Positions 1 to 8,067 of a stretch of 64,000 nucleotides of DNA are shown in pieces. A program made the translations under genes and the position numbers. Every line of letters starts with the position of its first letter. Position 1 is the stretch's first letter. Under the pieces are notes generated by a model. It did not search any database. It worked only from the letters and a program-made list of their open reading frames with translations, and had not been told where the DNA came from. The DNA is from CAWKCE01 sp032127035 (GTDB taxonomy: Bacteria > Actinomycetota > Actinomycetes > JAHEKZ01): contig CAWKCE010000005.1 in the NCBI GenBank assembly GCA_963848085.1, forward strand, positions 682,001 to 746,000, given 5' to 3'.

Positions 1-2
1 CG

Positions 3-911
3 GGTGACTTCTTCACTGCGTCGATCGACGGGGTCGAGTCGCTGGGCGACGGGGGACCACCGGCGGCTACCGAAGCGGTCGTGCGCTGGAGCGTGCCGGC
101 CACGCACGGGGTTACTGGCTACACCGTGCGCGTCTTCGACGACACCGGGACCACCGAGCACGACGTGGGAGCCCTGGACGTCCGGCTCCAGCTGGTGCTG
201 GCGCCGGAGGCGTGGGTGCAGGTGGTGGCCCACACCACGGCGGGCGACGTTGCCACGTTCCCCGTCCAGTGGGGTCAAGGCGGCCAGTGGGTGCCGCCGG
301 CGCCGGTGCGCGCCCCAACGGCGGAGCGGCACCGTGACCTCGTGCACGCGCAGTGGCGGGCGCCGAAGGACACCACCGGGATCTCTGCGGTCCTCGTCGG
401 CGTCAAGGCTGTCGGCTCCTGGCGGTACCAGGTCCGCCGCGTCGCGTGGGACGGCGTCGGCCCCTTCCCGACCGAAGGACGCGTGCGGCTGCCGGAGAAG
501 CTCCGCTGGTCCGACCTGCGAGTCGTCGTGGTCGCTGTCTCTCCGGTGGACGAGGGCTCGGGCGAGGAGTGGGGCACACCGGCCCGGGTACCCGACCTGT
601 TGCCGGCCGTGCACGGTATCCACGTCGATCGGGTGCAGTCCGCCGGTCCGCGTGCGTTCGAGGTGACCGGTGGCATCTCCGCGGTGCTGGCCAAGCAGAC
701 CTGCGGGACACGCACGTGCGCCGGCCGGAAGGTCACGGTTCGCGTCGATCTCGGTCGGCGGATGGGCGAGGTCGTCACCCGGCTGACCAGCCGCGGGGAC
801 TTCCACGCGTTACTGAGCCGGCCCGCCGGGCGCCAGCGGGTGCACGTGAAGGTGATCGGCCCAGGCGACCTCACCAGCGGTCCGTTCCGGCGGTTCCCGG
901 TGCGTCGCTGA
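3..911 (+). CDS. 3' part of a secreted-type protein with Fn3-like repeats (partial)
   Basis: The reading frame is open from the first bases of the window, so the N-terminus lies outside it; about 302 residues remain. The segments around VTGYTVRVFDDTG and TTGISAVLVG, each followed by alternating hydrophobic strands, look like fibronectin-III or Ig-type beta-sandwich modules. There is a close Cys pair (KQTCGTRTCAGR) and no membrane anchor in the visible part. I do not recognise a family, and an extracytoplasmic or surface role is inferred only from the beta-rich composition. It ends 38 bases before the next gene. Confidence 0.6.
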   Translation, partial: GDFFTASIDGVESLGDGGPPAATEAVVRWSVPATHGVTGYTVRVFDDTGTTEHDVGALDVRLQLVLAPEAWVQVVAHTTAGDVATFPVQWGQGGQWVPPAPVRAPTAERHRDLVHAQWRAPKDTTGISAVLVGVKAVGSWRYQVRRVAWDGVGPFPTEGRVRLPEKLRWSDLRVVVVAVSPVDEGSGEEWGTPARVPDLLPAVHGIHVDRVQSAGPRAFEVTGGISAVLAKQTCGTRTCAGRKVTVRVDLGRRMGEVVTRLTSRGDFHALLSRPAGRQRVHVKVIGPGDLTSGPFRRFPVRR

Positions 912-949
912 CGGCTGCTGGCCGCCGGACTGCACGCGGACTGGAAGCG

Positions 950-1387
950 GTGGACTTCGACCTGAGCGTCGAGATCGGCTGCCCGCCGGCCGACGTCTTC
1001 GCGTTCCTGACCGACGTGGAGCGGTTTGCCACCGGTCCCGGATCGCCTGTGGTCACCATGGAGAAGATCCCGCCGGGAAGGACCGTGGTCGGCACCCGGT
1101 GGCGCGAGGTGGTGCGGCTGCTGCCGGGCCTGCGGATGACCGTGTGGTCCGTCGTCATCGACCTGACCCCGGACGCTGGACTGGTCGTGGACTTCTCCGC
1201 GGTGGCCTTCACCGGGCGGCTCAGCTACCAGCTGACGCCGACGGCGAGCGGGACTCGGCTGTATCAGCGCCAGACGCTCGCCCCGCGAGGGCCGTTCCGC
1301 CTGGTGTCTCGGTGCATGGCGCGCGCCTTCAGGCCGCGCCTGGTCGAGCGCCTCGACGACATCCGCAGCCAACTGGAGGCGCGGTGA
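950..1387 (+). CDS. SRPBCC-family (polyketide cyclase/dehydrase-like) protein
   Basis: A 145-residue protein with the START/Bet v1-like SRPBCC layout: an N-terminal strand plus the helix-forming CPPADVFAFLTDVERF, a central run of beta strands (GTRWREVVRLLPG, SYQLTPTASGTRLYQRQ) and a long C-terminal helix ending in RLVERLDDIRSQLEAR. Such small single-domain proteins bind hydrophobic ligands in a helix-capped cavity; the ligand is unknown here. The GTG start is chosen because it immediately precedes the first conserved strand; a GGAAG lies very close upstream. It is convergent with rsgA, 30 bases away. Confidence 0.75.
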   Translation: MDFDLSVEIGCPPADVFAFLTDVERFATGPGSPVVTMEKIPPGRTVVGTRWREVVRLLPGLRMTVWSVVIDLTPDAGLVVDFSAVAFTGRLSYQLTPTASGTRLYQRQTLAPRGPFRLVSRCMARAFRPRLVERLDDIRSQLEAR

Positions 1388-1417
1388 GCCGAGGGCGCTG
1401 AGCCGTGCGCTCGGCGG

Positions 1418-2461
1418 TCAGCGGCGAGTGCGGCCTGGGATGCGGTTCTGCCGTTGGATCGCCTTCCAGCGGTCACGCTCGGCGGCCCGGAGCCGGGCGT
1501 CGGTCCGGCGCGCTTGGTAGGCAGCCTCGCGCTGCAGCTTTCGCCAGCTGTCGAGGCGGCGCTGCGGCAGTCTCCCGTCCTCGATGGCGGCCTGGACTGC
1601 GCACGCTGGCTCGGCGTCGTGGGCGCAGTCGTTGAACCGGCACTGTGCGGTGAGCGCCTCGATGTCGGCGAACACCTGCTCCAGCGAGTCCGGCGTGGCC
1701 AGGCCCACGCTGCGCAGGCCCGGCGTGTCGATGAGCAGCGACCCGTCGGGCAGCACGATGAGCTCTCGGTGGGCGGTGGTGTGACGGCCCTTGCCGTCGG
1801 CCCGGAGCTCCGCGGTGGGCATCACCTCGGTGCCGGCGAGTGCGTTGACCAGGGTGGACTTCCCGGCGCCGGACGCGCCGACCATGGCCAGCACCCGGCC
1901 GGACCCGAGAAGCTGACGGATCTGGTCGACCCCGGCACCCGTCGTGGCACTGACCGCAACGACCGGAATCCCCAGCGCCGTGGTCGCGACGTCGTCGACG
2001 AGGAGGTCGAGGTCGAGGGCCAGGTCCGCCTTGGTGAGCAGCACCGCCGGTTGCGCCCCGGACTCCCACGCCAGCGCGAGCAGCCGCTCGATGCGTCCGA
2101 GGTCCGGATCGGGGAAGCACGGCTCGCACACCGCGAGCACGTCGACATTGGCCGCGAGGACCTGCCGCTGGGACGTGCCGGGCGCCACCGCCGCGCGCAC
2201 GACGGCGGTACGGCGAGGAAGGAGCTCGGCGATCTGCGTGCGTCCGCCCGCCTCGGCCAGGACGACCAGGTCGCCGGCGCAGGGCTGTCGCTCGGTGTCG
2301 CCCGCCGCCTCGGCGCGGACCGCTGCCGACGTCTGTGCCCGCAGCGGTCCCTCGACGGTCAGCACGTCACACGCCCCGCGGTCCACCCGGGCGACGCGTG
2401 CCAGCCGGGTTCCCTCCGGCAGGTCGTCGCGGTCGGGGACGGCGTGCAGGAACGCGGTCAT
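1418..2461 (-). CDS. rsgA: Ribosome small-subunit-dependent GTPase RsgA
   Basis: A 347-residue circularly permuted GTPase that checks and matures the 30S ribosomal subunit. The permuted motif order is plain: an N-terminal OB-fold region, then G4 (TKAD, about 143-146), G1/P-loop (GASGAGKS, about 195-202) and G3 (DTPG, about 245-248). The RsgA zinc knuckle follows in its classic spacing: C274-x4-C279-x-H281-x5-C287. The tail is very basic (RLRAAERDRWKAIQRQNR), fitting rRNA contact. Start is the ATG at 2461; a TAGCGT hexamer about 35 nt upstream could be its -10. It stands alone, reading away from the PIG-L gene. Confidence 0.95.
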   Translation of the reverse strand: MTAFLHAVPDRDDLPEGTRLARVARVDRGACDVLTVEGPLRAQTSAAVRAEAAGDTERQPCAGDLVVLAEAGGRTQIAELLPRRTAVVRAAVAPGTSQRQVLAANVDVLAVCEPCFPDPDLGRIERLLALAWESGAQPAVLLTKADLALDLDLLVDDVATTALGIPVVAVSATTGAGVDQIRQLLGSGRVLAMVGASGAGKSTLVNALAGTEVMPTAELRADGKGRHTTAHRELIVLPDGSLLIDTPGLRSVGLATPDSLEQVFADIEALTAQCRFNDCAHDAEPACAVQAAIEDGRLPQRRLDSWRKLQREAAYQARRTDARLRAAERDRWKAIQRQNRIPGRTRR

Positions 2462-2556
2462 TGGGGCTTGCGGGTGACGGGGGGCACGACGTCACGCTAG
2501 GCAGGCGGGTGGGTCGGGCGCCATGGGATTTCGGCGACCGGCCGTGTCGGGCGGAT

Positions 2557-2633
2557 GCGCACTCGGCGACGGGACGGGTCCTGCCAGCGTGCACTCGGCG
2601 GGGAAATGTGTCCTGCCAGCGTGCACTCGGCGG
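2557..2633. repeat. Short tandem repeat, about 2.5 copies of a 32-bp unit
   Basis: Two identical 24-nt blocks (2578-2601 and 2610-2633) both contain GCCAGCGTGCACTCGGCGG and are spaced exactly 32 nt apart. A degenerate third copy of the core (GCGCACTCGGCG) lies at 2557-2568. The array fills the gap between two minus-strand genes, and the last unit ends directly at the stop codon of the PIG-L gene. Confidence 0.8.
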
Positions 2634-3386
2634 CTAGTGGAACTGGAGGGGCAGCACCTCGAACGACACCGCAAGCGGCACGCCAATCCGGCCGCCCGTC
2701 TGCCGGGCGAAGCCTTCGAGGAACTCGCCCGGGTCCGGGGCGTCCGGGCCCAGCCCGGCGACGTAGGCCGCGTGGGCGCGCAGCGATGCCAGACCGTCGT
2801 CGAAGGTGTCGGTCACGTCGACCGCATGGGTGGCGTCCGGGGAGGCCACGGCCCACACCGCGCGCACGCCCGACCAGGGCTCGAGCCCGGCGGCGAGCAG
2901 GTCGCGGAAGACCCACCGGTTGCCGGCGTCGCGCGCGGCATCCAGGGTGGCGCGCCCGGCAGCGATGTGGTCGGCCTGGTTGGGCATCAGCCCGCCGTAG
3001 GTTTCGCGGAAGTTGACCGTGATCACCACGTCCGGCTGGTGCCGCCGGATGGCGGCGGCGATGGCGTACCGCAGGGCGAGCCCGTACTCCACTGTGCCGT
3101 CGGCGAACCCGAGGAACTCCACGGTGTCGACGCCAACGAGCGCGCACGCCGCTCGCTGCTCCGCCTCGCGCACCGGCGCGCACTCCTCCGGAGCCAGGCC
3201 ATCGATCCCGGCTTCCCCGCTGGTGAGCATGGTGTAGCCGACCCACTTGCCCGCCCGGGTGAACCGGGCGATCGCGGCGGCACCGCCGTACTCCATGTCG
3301 TCGGGGTGGGGGACGACGACCAGTGCCCGCTGCCACGACTCGTCCAGGGTCTCCAGCGGGGGTGGGATGTCACCGGTCTCGGACAT
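2634..3386 (-). CDS. PIG-L (LmbE-type) deacetylase family protein
   Basis: A 250-residue zinc-dependent de-N-acetylase of the PIG-L family, which in actinobacteria includes MshB, Mca and many sugar or antibiotic deacetylases. The signature PHPDD is at residues 26-30, directly after the first strand (ALVVV), and supplies the zinc ligands and catalytic Asp. The third ligand is probably H140 in PNQADH. No signal peptide is seen, so it is cytoplasmic. The substrate is not apparent. It lies 12 bases downstream of the phosphatase gene on the same strand, so the two are probably co-transcribed. Its stop codon abuts a short tandem repeat. Confidence 0.85.
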   Translation of the reverse strand: MSETGDIPPPLETLDESWQRALVVVPHPDDMEYGGAAAIARFTRAGKWVGYTMLTSGEAGIDGLAPEECAPVREAEQRAACALVGVDTVEFLGFADGTVEYGLALRYAIAAAIRRHQPDVVITVNFRETYGGLMPNQADHIAAGRATLDAARDAGNRWVFRDLLAAGLEPWSGVRAVWAVASPDATHAVDVTDTFDDGLASLRAHAAYVAGLGPDAPDPGEFLEGFARQTGGRIGVPLAVSFEVLPLQFH

Positions 3387-3398
3387 GGAACGCTCCCG

Positions 3399-3884
3399 TC
3401 AGGTGGCGACGCGCAGGTGCTGACGCAGGTGGTCCAGCAGCCCGTCGCAGGCGGATTCGATGATGTCGAGGACGTGGTGAAAGCCCTTGCTGTCCCCGTA
3501 GTACGGGTCGGGGACGTCGAGCTCGCCGGCGTCGGGGTCGAACTCCCGCAGCAGGACGATCCGGGACCGAGAGTCCTTGTCCGGGGCCAGCCGCCGCAGG
3601 TCGGCGAGGTTGTCCTGGTCGAGGGCCACGACGAGGTCGCGGTCAGCGAACCAGCTCGGGTCGATCTGTCGCGCCGTGTGCGACAGCGGGTAGCCTCGTT
3701 CGGCCAGGACGGCGCGAGCGCGCTTGTCGGCATCCTCGCCCAGGTGCCAGTCACCGGTGCCGGCGCTGTCGACGCGCACCGCCGACCAGCCGAGGTCGGT
3801 GACGCGCTTCGACATGACGGCCTCGGCCATCGGCGATCGGCAGATGTTGCCCAGGCAGACGAAGGTCACATGGAAGTCGGTCAC
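3399..3884 (-). CDS. Low-molecular-weight protein-tyrosine phosphatase
   Basis: A 161-residue phosphatase of the PtpA/Wzb class. The P-loop C-x5-R-S is at the N-terminus (CLGNICRS, C10 to S17) and the general-acid loop DPYYGD is near the C-terminus, in the family's usual positions and length. The GTG at 3884 is chosen because it puts the P-loop about ten residues in. Upstream in-frame sequence would give an unrelated extension. The likely role is dephosphorylating tyrosine on cytoplasmic proteins. The gene is divergent from the aminotransferase at 4074, leaving about 190 bp of shared upstream DNA. Confidence 0.9.
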   Translation of the reverse strand: MTDFHVTFVCLGNICRSPMAEAVMSKRVTDLGWSAVRVDSAGTGDWHLGEDADKRARAVLAERGYPLSHTARQIDPSWFADRDLVVALDQDNLADLRRLAPDKDSRSRIVLLREFDPDAGELDVPDPYYGDSKGFHHVLDIIESACDGLLDHLRQHLRVAT

Positions 3885-4073
3885 GGTCAGACAGGGTCCC
3901 CCGTCGCCGGCCGATTGGCGAGTCAGGACGCGGTCCTCGGGGCGGCGTGTCGAGGTCGGTGTCCCTGACCGGGGGCGGCCCGGGGCCGATCCGACCGTGA
4001 CGGAAGACTTGACAGACAGTCGGTTCGGCGGCACGGTGACGACAATTACTTCGAATCGCTCGTCGGAGGCGAC

Positions 4074-5435
4074 ATGACCCGACTGAATCGCTCTCAATTG
4101 ACCGATCTGATCGCCCGTGAGCGAGCCGCCTACGCCGAGGCCAACCCGCGGTCGGCCGCCGCCTTCGCGGCTGGGCAGGACAGCCTGTTCGGCGGCGTCC
4201 CCATGACGTGGATGACCAAGTGGTCCGGGGGCTTCCCGTTGTACCTGGACCGGGCGTCGGGGAACCGGATCAGCGACATCGACGGCCACACGTACGTCGA
4301 CTTCGCGCTCGGGGACACCGGCGCCATGGCCGGGCACTCCCCAGAGGCGACCGTGGCCGCGATCACCCGGCGGATCGACGACCTCGGGGGCCTCACCACG
4401 ATGCTCCCGTCAGAGGACGCGGCCTGGGTCGGCGCTGAGCTGCGCCGCCGCTTCGGGATGGCGCTGTGGTCGTTCGCCCTGACCGCCACGGACGCCAACC
4501 GCTGGGCACTTCGGTTGGCTCGGCTCGCGACCGGGCGGTCGAAGGTGCTGGCGTTCTCCTACTGCTACCACGGCAGCGTGGACGAGACCTTCGTAGTGGT
4601 GGGACCGGACGGCCACACGATGTCCCGGCCCGGCAACGTCGGACCGGCGGTCGACCCCTCGCTCACCACCCGAGTCGCGGAGTTCAACGACCTCGCGTCG
4701 GTGGAGCGAGCGCTGGCCCACGGAGACGTTGCGGTGGTGATGACCGAGCCGGCGCTGACCAACATCGGGATCGTGCTGCCCGAGCCGGGGTTCCTCGAGG
4801 GCCTTCGGGAGCTGTGCACGCGGTACGGCTCGCTGCTCCTCATCGACGAGACGCACACCTTCTCTGCGGGACCGGGAGGCATGACGAAGGAATGGTCCCT
4901 GCAGCCGGACATCTTCGTCATCGGCAAGTCGATCGCCGGTGGCATTCCGATCGGGACGTACGGCATCACCGCGGACCTCGCCGAGCAGGTGCGGTCGCAT
5001 CCGGAGGCCGACCTGGTCGACGTCGGGGGCGTCGGCGGCACCCTGGCCGGCAACGCGCTGTCGATGGCAGCGGCCCGGGCGACGTTGGGAGAGGTGCTGA
5101 CCGACGAGGCCTTCGCGCGCATGGTCGACCTGGCGACGACATTCACCGAGGGAGTGCGCAAGGTTCTCGACGGACGTGACGTGCCGTGGACGATCAGCCA
5201 GCTCGGGGCGCGGGCCGAGTACCGGTTCGCCCGCCCGGCGCCGGTGAACGGGACGCAGTCCGCGGCTGCCGGAGACGACGACCTCGATGAGTACCTGCAC
5301 CTGTACACGCTCAACCGCGGCATCTTGATGACGCCGTTCCACAACATGGCGCTGATGTGCCCGAGCACTACCCAGGCCGACGTCGAGCTCCACACCGACG
5401 TCTTCAGCCAGGCTGTTGACGAGCTCTATGGCTGA
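4074..5435 (+). CDS. Class III (GSA-type) PLP-dependent aminotransferase
   Basis: A 453-residue fold-type I PLP enzyme most like the glutamate-1-semialdehyde 2,1-aminomutase / beta-amino-acid aminotransferase branch. Visible marks: the SYCYHGS segment with H166 stacking on the cofactor, LLIDETHTF with D258 contacting the pyridine nitrogen, and GKSIAGGIPIG with the Schiff-base lysine K285. The sequence differs from authentic HemL and there is no haem gene beside it, so it is more likely catabolic. It heads a four-gene run (SDR, Lrp-type regulator, cupin) and is divergent from the phosphatase. Substrate unknown. Confidence 0.85.
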   Translation: MTRLNRSQLTDLIARERAAYAEANPRSAAAFAAGQDSLFGGVPMTWMTKWSGGFPLYLDRASGNRISDIDGHTYVDFALGDTGAMAGHSPEATVAAITRRIDDLGGLTTMLPSEDAAWVGAELRRRFGMALWSFALTATDANRWALRLARLATGRSKVLAFSYCYHGSVDETFVVVGPDGHTMSRPGNVGPAVDPSLTTRVAEFNDLASVERALAHGDVAVVMTEPALTNIGIVLPEPGFLEGLRELCTRYGSLLLIDETHTFSAGPGGMTKEWSLQPDIFVIGKSIAGGIPIGTYGITADLAEQVRSHPEADLVDVGGVGGTLAGNALSMAAARATLGEVLTDEAFARMVDLATTFTEGVRKVLDGRDVPWTISQLGARAEYRFARPAPVNGTQSAAAGDDDLDEYLHLYTLNRGILMTPFHNMALMCPSTTQADVELHTDVFSQAVDELYG

Positions 5436-5441
5436 CCCGCG

Positions 5442-6230
5442 GTGAGCCTGACGCCAGCTCCCTTCGACCTCACCGGCCAGGTGGCTCTGGTCACCGGCGC
5501 GGGCAGCCCGACAGGCATCGGCTTCGCCTGCGCTCGGATGTTGGGTGCCTGCGGCGCCCGGGTGGTCGTGTCGTCCACCACGACACGCATCGACGCACGG
5601 GTCGCCGAGCTGTCCGACGACGACGTGGAGGCGGCCGGCCTCACGGCCGACCTGACCGACAGCGACCGGGCCGCGGAGGTGGTGGCGGCCGCCGCGCAGC
5701 GATGGGGTCGGCTCGACATCCTGGTGAACAACGCGGGGATGACCAGCGTCAGCGACCCAGCGGCGGCCGCTGAGACCGCGCGCATGACCGACGAGGTGTG
5801 GCACGCCGGACTGAGCCGCAACCTGGACACCGCATTCTTCGTGACCCGGGCGGCCCTGGGGCCGATGCTCGACGCCGGGTACGGACGGATCGTCAACGTC
5901 GCGTCGATCACGGGACCGCTGATGGCGATGGTCGGCGAGCCGGCGTATGCGGCGTCGAAGGCAGGAATGGTCGGGCTGACGCGCGCGCTGGCCCTGGAGG
6001 TGGCGCGCTCTGGCATCACGGTCAACGCGGTGTGCCCCGGCTGGATCGCGACTGCATCGCAGAGCGACCACGAGCGCGACCAGGGAGCCCGGACCCCGCT
6101 GGGGAGGTCAGCGGCTCCGGACGAGGTAGCCAGCGCCGTCACGTGGTTGGCGACGAGCTCGGCGTCCTACGTGACCGGTCAGGCGGTCGTCGTCGACGGC
6201 GGCAACTCCATCGCCGAGGAGCGGCAGTGA
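5442..6230 (+). CDS. Short-chain dehydrogenase/reductase (FabG-like)
   Basis: A 262-residue classical SDR. The cofactor loop is VTGAGSPTGIGFA, with two residues more than the common TGxxxGxG. NNAG is at 96-99, the catalytic Ser at 155 and YAASK at 169-173. The C-terminus VTGQAVVVDGGNS is typical of FabG relatives. The GTG start lies 6 bases after the aminotransferase stop, so the two are coupled. An oxidoreductase directly behind a transaminase suggests oxidation or reduction of the aldehyde or keto acid the transaminase makes; this is inference. Confidence 0.85.
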   Translation: MSLTPAPFDLTGQVALVTGAGSPTGIGFACARMLGACGARVVVSSTTTRIDARVAELSDDDVEAAGLTADLTDSDRAAEVVAAAAQRWGRLDILVNNAGMTSVSDPAAAAETARMTDEVWHAGLSRNLDTAFFVTRAALGPMLDAGYGRIVNVASITGPLMAMVGEPAYAASKAGMVGLTRALALEVARSGITVNAVCPGWIATASQSDHERDQGARTPLGRSAAPDEVASAVTWLATSSASYVTGQAVVVDGGNSIAEERQ

Positions 6231-6688
6231 CTCCGCGCGTGCCGCTGGACCGCACCGACCGGTCCATCATTCGGGAGCTCCAGGCCGACGGCCGGATCTC
6301 GTATGCCGACCTGGCGCCCCGGGTGGGGCTGTCCGCACCAGCCACTCGGCAGCGGGTCCAGCGGTTGGTCGACTCCGAGCTGCTCCAGGTGGTTGCCGTC
6401 ACCGACCCGTTGAAGCTGGGCCTGCCGGTCATGGCGTTGGTCGGCATCACGGTGGACGGTGACGTCCGCGCCGTGGCCGACCGGGTGAGCGAGCTGAACC
6501 GCGTCATCTACGTGGTCCTCACCTCCGGGTCGTTCGACCTGTTCGCGGAGGTCGTGTGTGCGGACATGGACGAGCTGTTCTCCGTCGTCAACGACCACAT
6601 CAAGGCCATCGGCGGCGTCCGTACGTCGGAGTCGTTCGTCTACTTCGACATCCACACCCACCGCTTCACGTGGGACGTGCCCGACTGA
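6227..6688 (+). CDS. Lrp/AsnC-family transcriptional regulator
   Basis: A 153-residue regulator with an N-terminal winged helix-turn-helix (LDRTDRSIIRELQADGRIS ... ATRQRVQRLV, about residues 6-50) and a C-terminal RAM/effector-binding domain (about 65-148). The GTG start overlaps the SDR stop, placing it in the transaminase operon. Family members sense amino acids and commonly control the genes beside them, so it is the obvious candidate regulator of the 4074-7061 cluster. The effector is unknown. Confidence 0.88.
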   Translation: MTPRVPLDRTDRSIIRELQADGRISYADLAPRVGLSAPATRQRVQRLVDSELLQVVAVTDPLKLGLPVMALVGITVDGDVRAVADRVSELNRVIYVVLTSGSFDLFAEVVCADMDELFSVVNDHIKAIGGVRTSESFVYFDIHTHRFTWDVPD

Positions 6689-6722
6689 GGTCGTTCCCCA
6701 CCCCGCGCCCGGGAGGCAGCAC

Positions 6723-7061
6723 ATGCAGGCTTGGACCGTCAGTGCTCTGCGGAGCACGCTGCAGCGCTCGCACGGCGACGGAGGTGAGCCCTGGCTGGAG
6801 TTCCAGCGCTCACCTGACCTGTCGACCGGCCTGTACGTCCTGGCTGCGGGGGAGACCGACCACCAGCTGCCCCACAGCGAGGACGAGGTCTACGTCGCTG
6901 TCTCCGGCGGGGGCCGCTTCGTGACGCCGTCGGGAGCGGTTGACGTGGCTCCCGGCACGGTGATCTTCGTTCCGGCGCACGAGGAGCACCGGTTCGTCGA
7001 CATCAGCGAGGACCTGACGCTCGTGGTGGTGTTCGGTCCGGCGGAGGGGTCACGCGCCTGA
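6723..7061 (+). CDS. Small cupin-domain protein
   Basis: A 112-residue single-domain cupin. Motif 1 is recognisable in HQLPHSEDEVYVAVSGGGRF and motif 2 in PGTVIFVPAHEEHRFVD, giving His/Glu candidates for a bound metal. It starts at an ATG preceded by GGGAGG and follows the Lrp-type regulator by 34 bases. Its last 12 bases overlap the end of the convergent EamA gene. It could be an isomerase, a dioxygenase or a simple ligand-binding protein of the same pathway; the sequence does not decide. Confidence 0.8.
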   Translation: MQAWTVSALRSTLQRSHGDGGEPWLEFQRSPDLSTGLYVLAAGETDHQLPHSEDEVYVAVSGGGRFVTPSGAVDVAPGTVIFVPAHEEHRFVDISEDLTLVVVFGPAEGSRA

Positions 7062-8018
7062 CGTTGCCAGCTGCGCGAGCGCGACCCCGACGAGCACGAC
7101 CACGGCGCCCATCACCTGTACCGGGGCCAGGGTCTCGCCGAGCCACCAGTAGGCAATGAGCCCAGCCAGCACGGGCTCGAGGGTCCCCATGATGCCGGCC
7201 CGAGTTGCCGGGACGTGCCGCAGCGCTCCGATCACCAGCAGGAACGGCACGACGGTGCCCAGCACGACGATCCACACCACGAGCACCCACATCGGGACGG
7301 TGACGGCGTCGAGTGCGCCCTGCAGCGGAACCTGGTCGGCCATGGTCGCCCAGGGCACTGTCCACCAGGGGTTCAGCACCGACCAGAAGACGGTGGCGAC
7401 CACGAACGCCCAGAAGGCGAGGGACAGGGTGTCCCGGTCGACGACCGCCTTCTCGCCCAGCACGAAGTAGGTCGCCAGCGACACCGCGGCGGCCAGCCCG
7501 GCCAGGACACCGACCAGGTCGAGGGTCAGGCCCTGCCACACCTGGGCCACCAGGGACAGGCCACCGAGAGCCAGCCCCAGCGCCAGCCACAGGCCGCGGC
7601 CGAGCACCTTGTGCTGCACGAACCGCGCCCACAGCGCCACCATCAGCGGGGCCGTGAACTCCAGCAGAAGTGCGACCCCAACGGGCAGCCGGGCGATGGC
7701 CACGAAGTACAGCCACTGCACGAGTGCGATCCCCACCACTCCGTACAGCACGAGGAGCGGTATCTCGTCGCGTCGCACCCGGAGCCTGCGGGGCGCCACG
7801 GCAAGGACGAGGGCGAGCAGACACACCATGGCACCGGCGCTGCGGAGCAGGACCAGGGAGGTGGAGTCCATGCCGGTGTCGAGGGCGACCTTCGACACCG
7901 ACCCGTTCACGCTGAAGAACAACGCGCCACCGATGGCCATGACGTACCCGATGGGCCGGCCCTTCGGCAGCGTCCGGACCTCACCCAGCGGGGGGAGCTC
8001 GGACGAGGCCTCGGTCAC
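7050..8018 (-). CDS. EamA/DMT-superfamily transporter
   Basis: A 322-residue integral membrane protein with about ten hydrophobic helices in two repeated halves, as in the drug/metabolite transporter (EamA, RhaT) superfamily. The N-terminus is PIGYVMAIGGALFFSVNGSV, and the second half carries the typical PATRAGIMGTLEPVLAGLIA. These permeases usually export amino acids or other small metabolites across the cytoplasmic membrane. GTG start at 8018. It converges on the cupin gene with a 12-base overlap. A relation to the neighbouring amino-acid genes is possible but not shown. Confidence 0.88.
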   Translation of the reverse strand: MTEASSELPPLGEVRTLPKGRPIGYVMAIGGALFFSVNGSVSKVALDTGMDSTSLVLLRSAGAMVCLLALVLAVAPRRLRVRRDEIPLLVLYGVVGIALVQWLYFVAIARLPVGVALLLEFTAPLMVALWARFVQHKVLGRGLWLALGLALGGLSLVAQVWQGLTLDLVGVLAGLAAAVSLATYFVLGEKAVVDRDTLSLAFWAFVVATVFWSVLNPWWTVPWATMADQVPLQGALDAVTVPMWVLVVWIVVLGTVVPFLLVIGALRHVPATRAGIMGTLEPVLAGLIAYWWLGETLAPVQVMGAVVVLVGVALAQLATSGA

Positions 8019-8067
8019 GTCGGCAGCCTACGAGCGGTCTGGTTAGGTGGCGCACCGGAGGTGAGCG

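Noticed and set aside
2557..2633. The tandem repeat as a CRISPR array
   Set aside because: Only two full units, a spacer of 8 nt and no cas genes anywhere in the window.
4074..5435. The aminotransferase as hemL (glutamate-1-semialdehyde aminomutase)
   Set aside because: It keeps the fold and PLP lysine but sits with an SDR, an Lrp regulator and a cupin, with no tetrapyrrole genes, and HemL-specific stretches are not evident.
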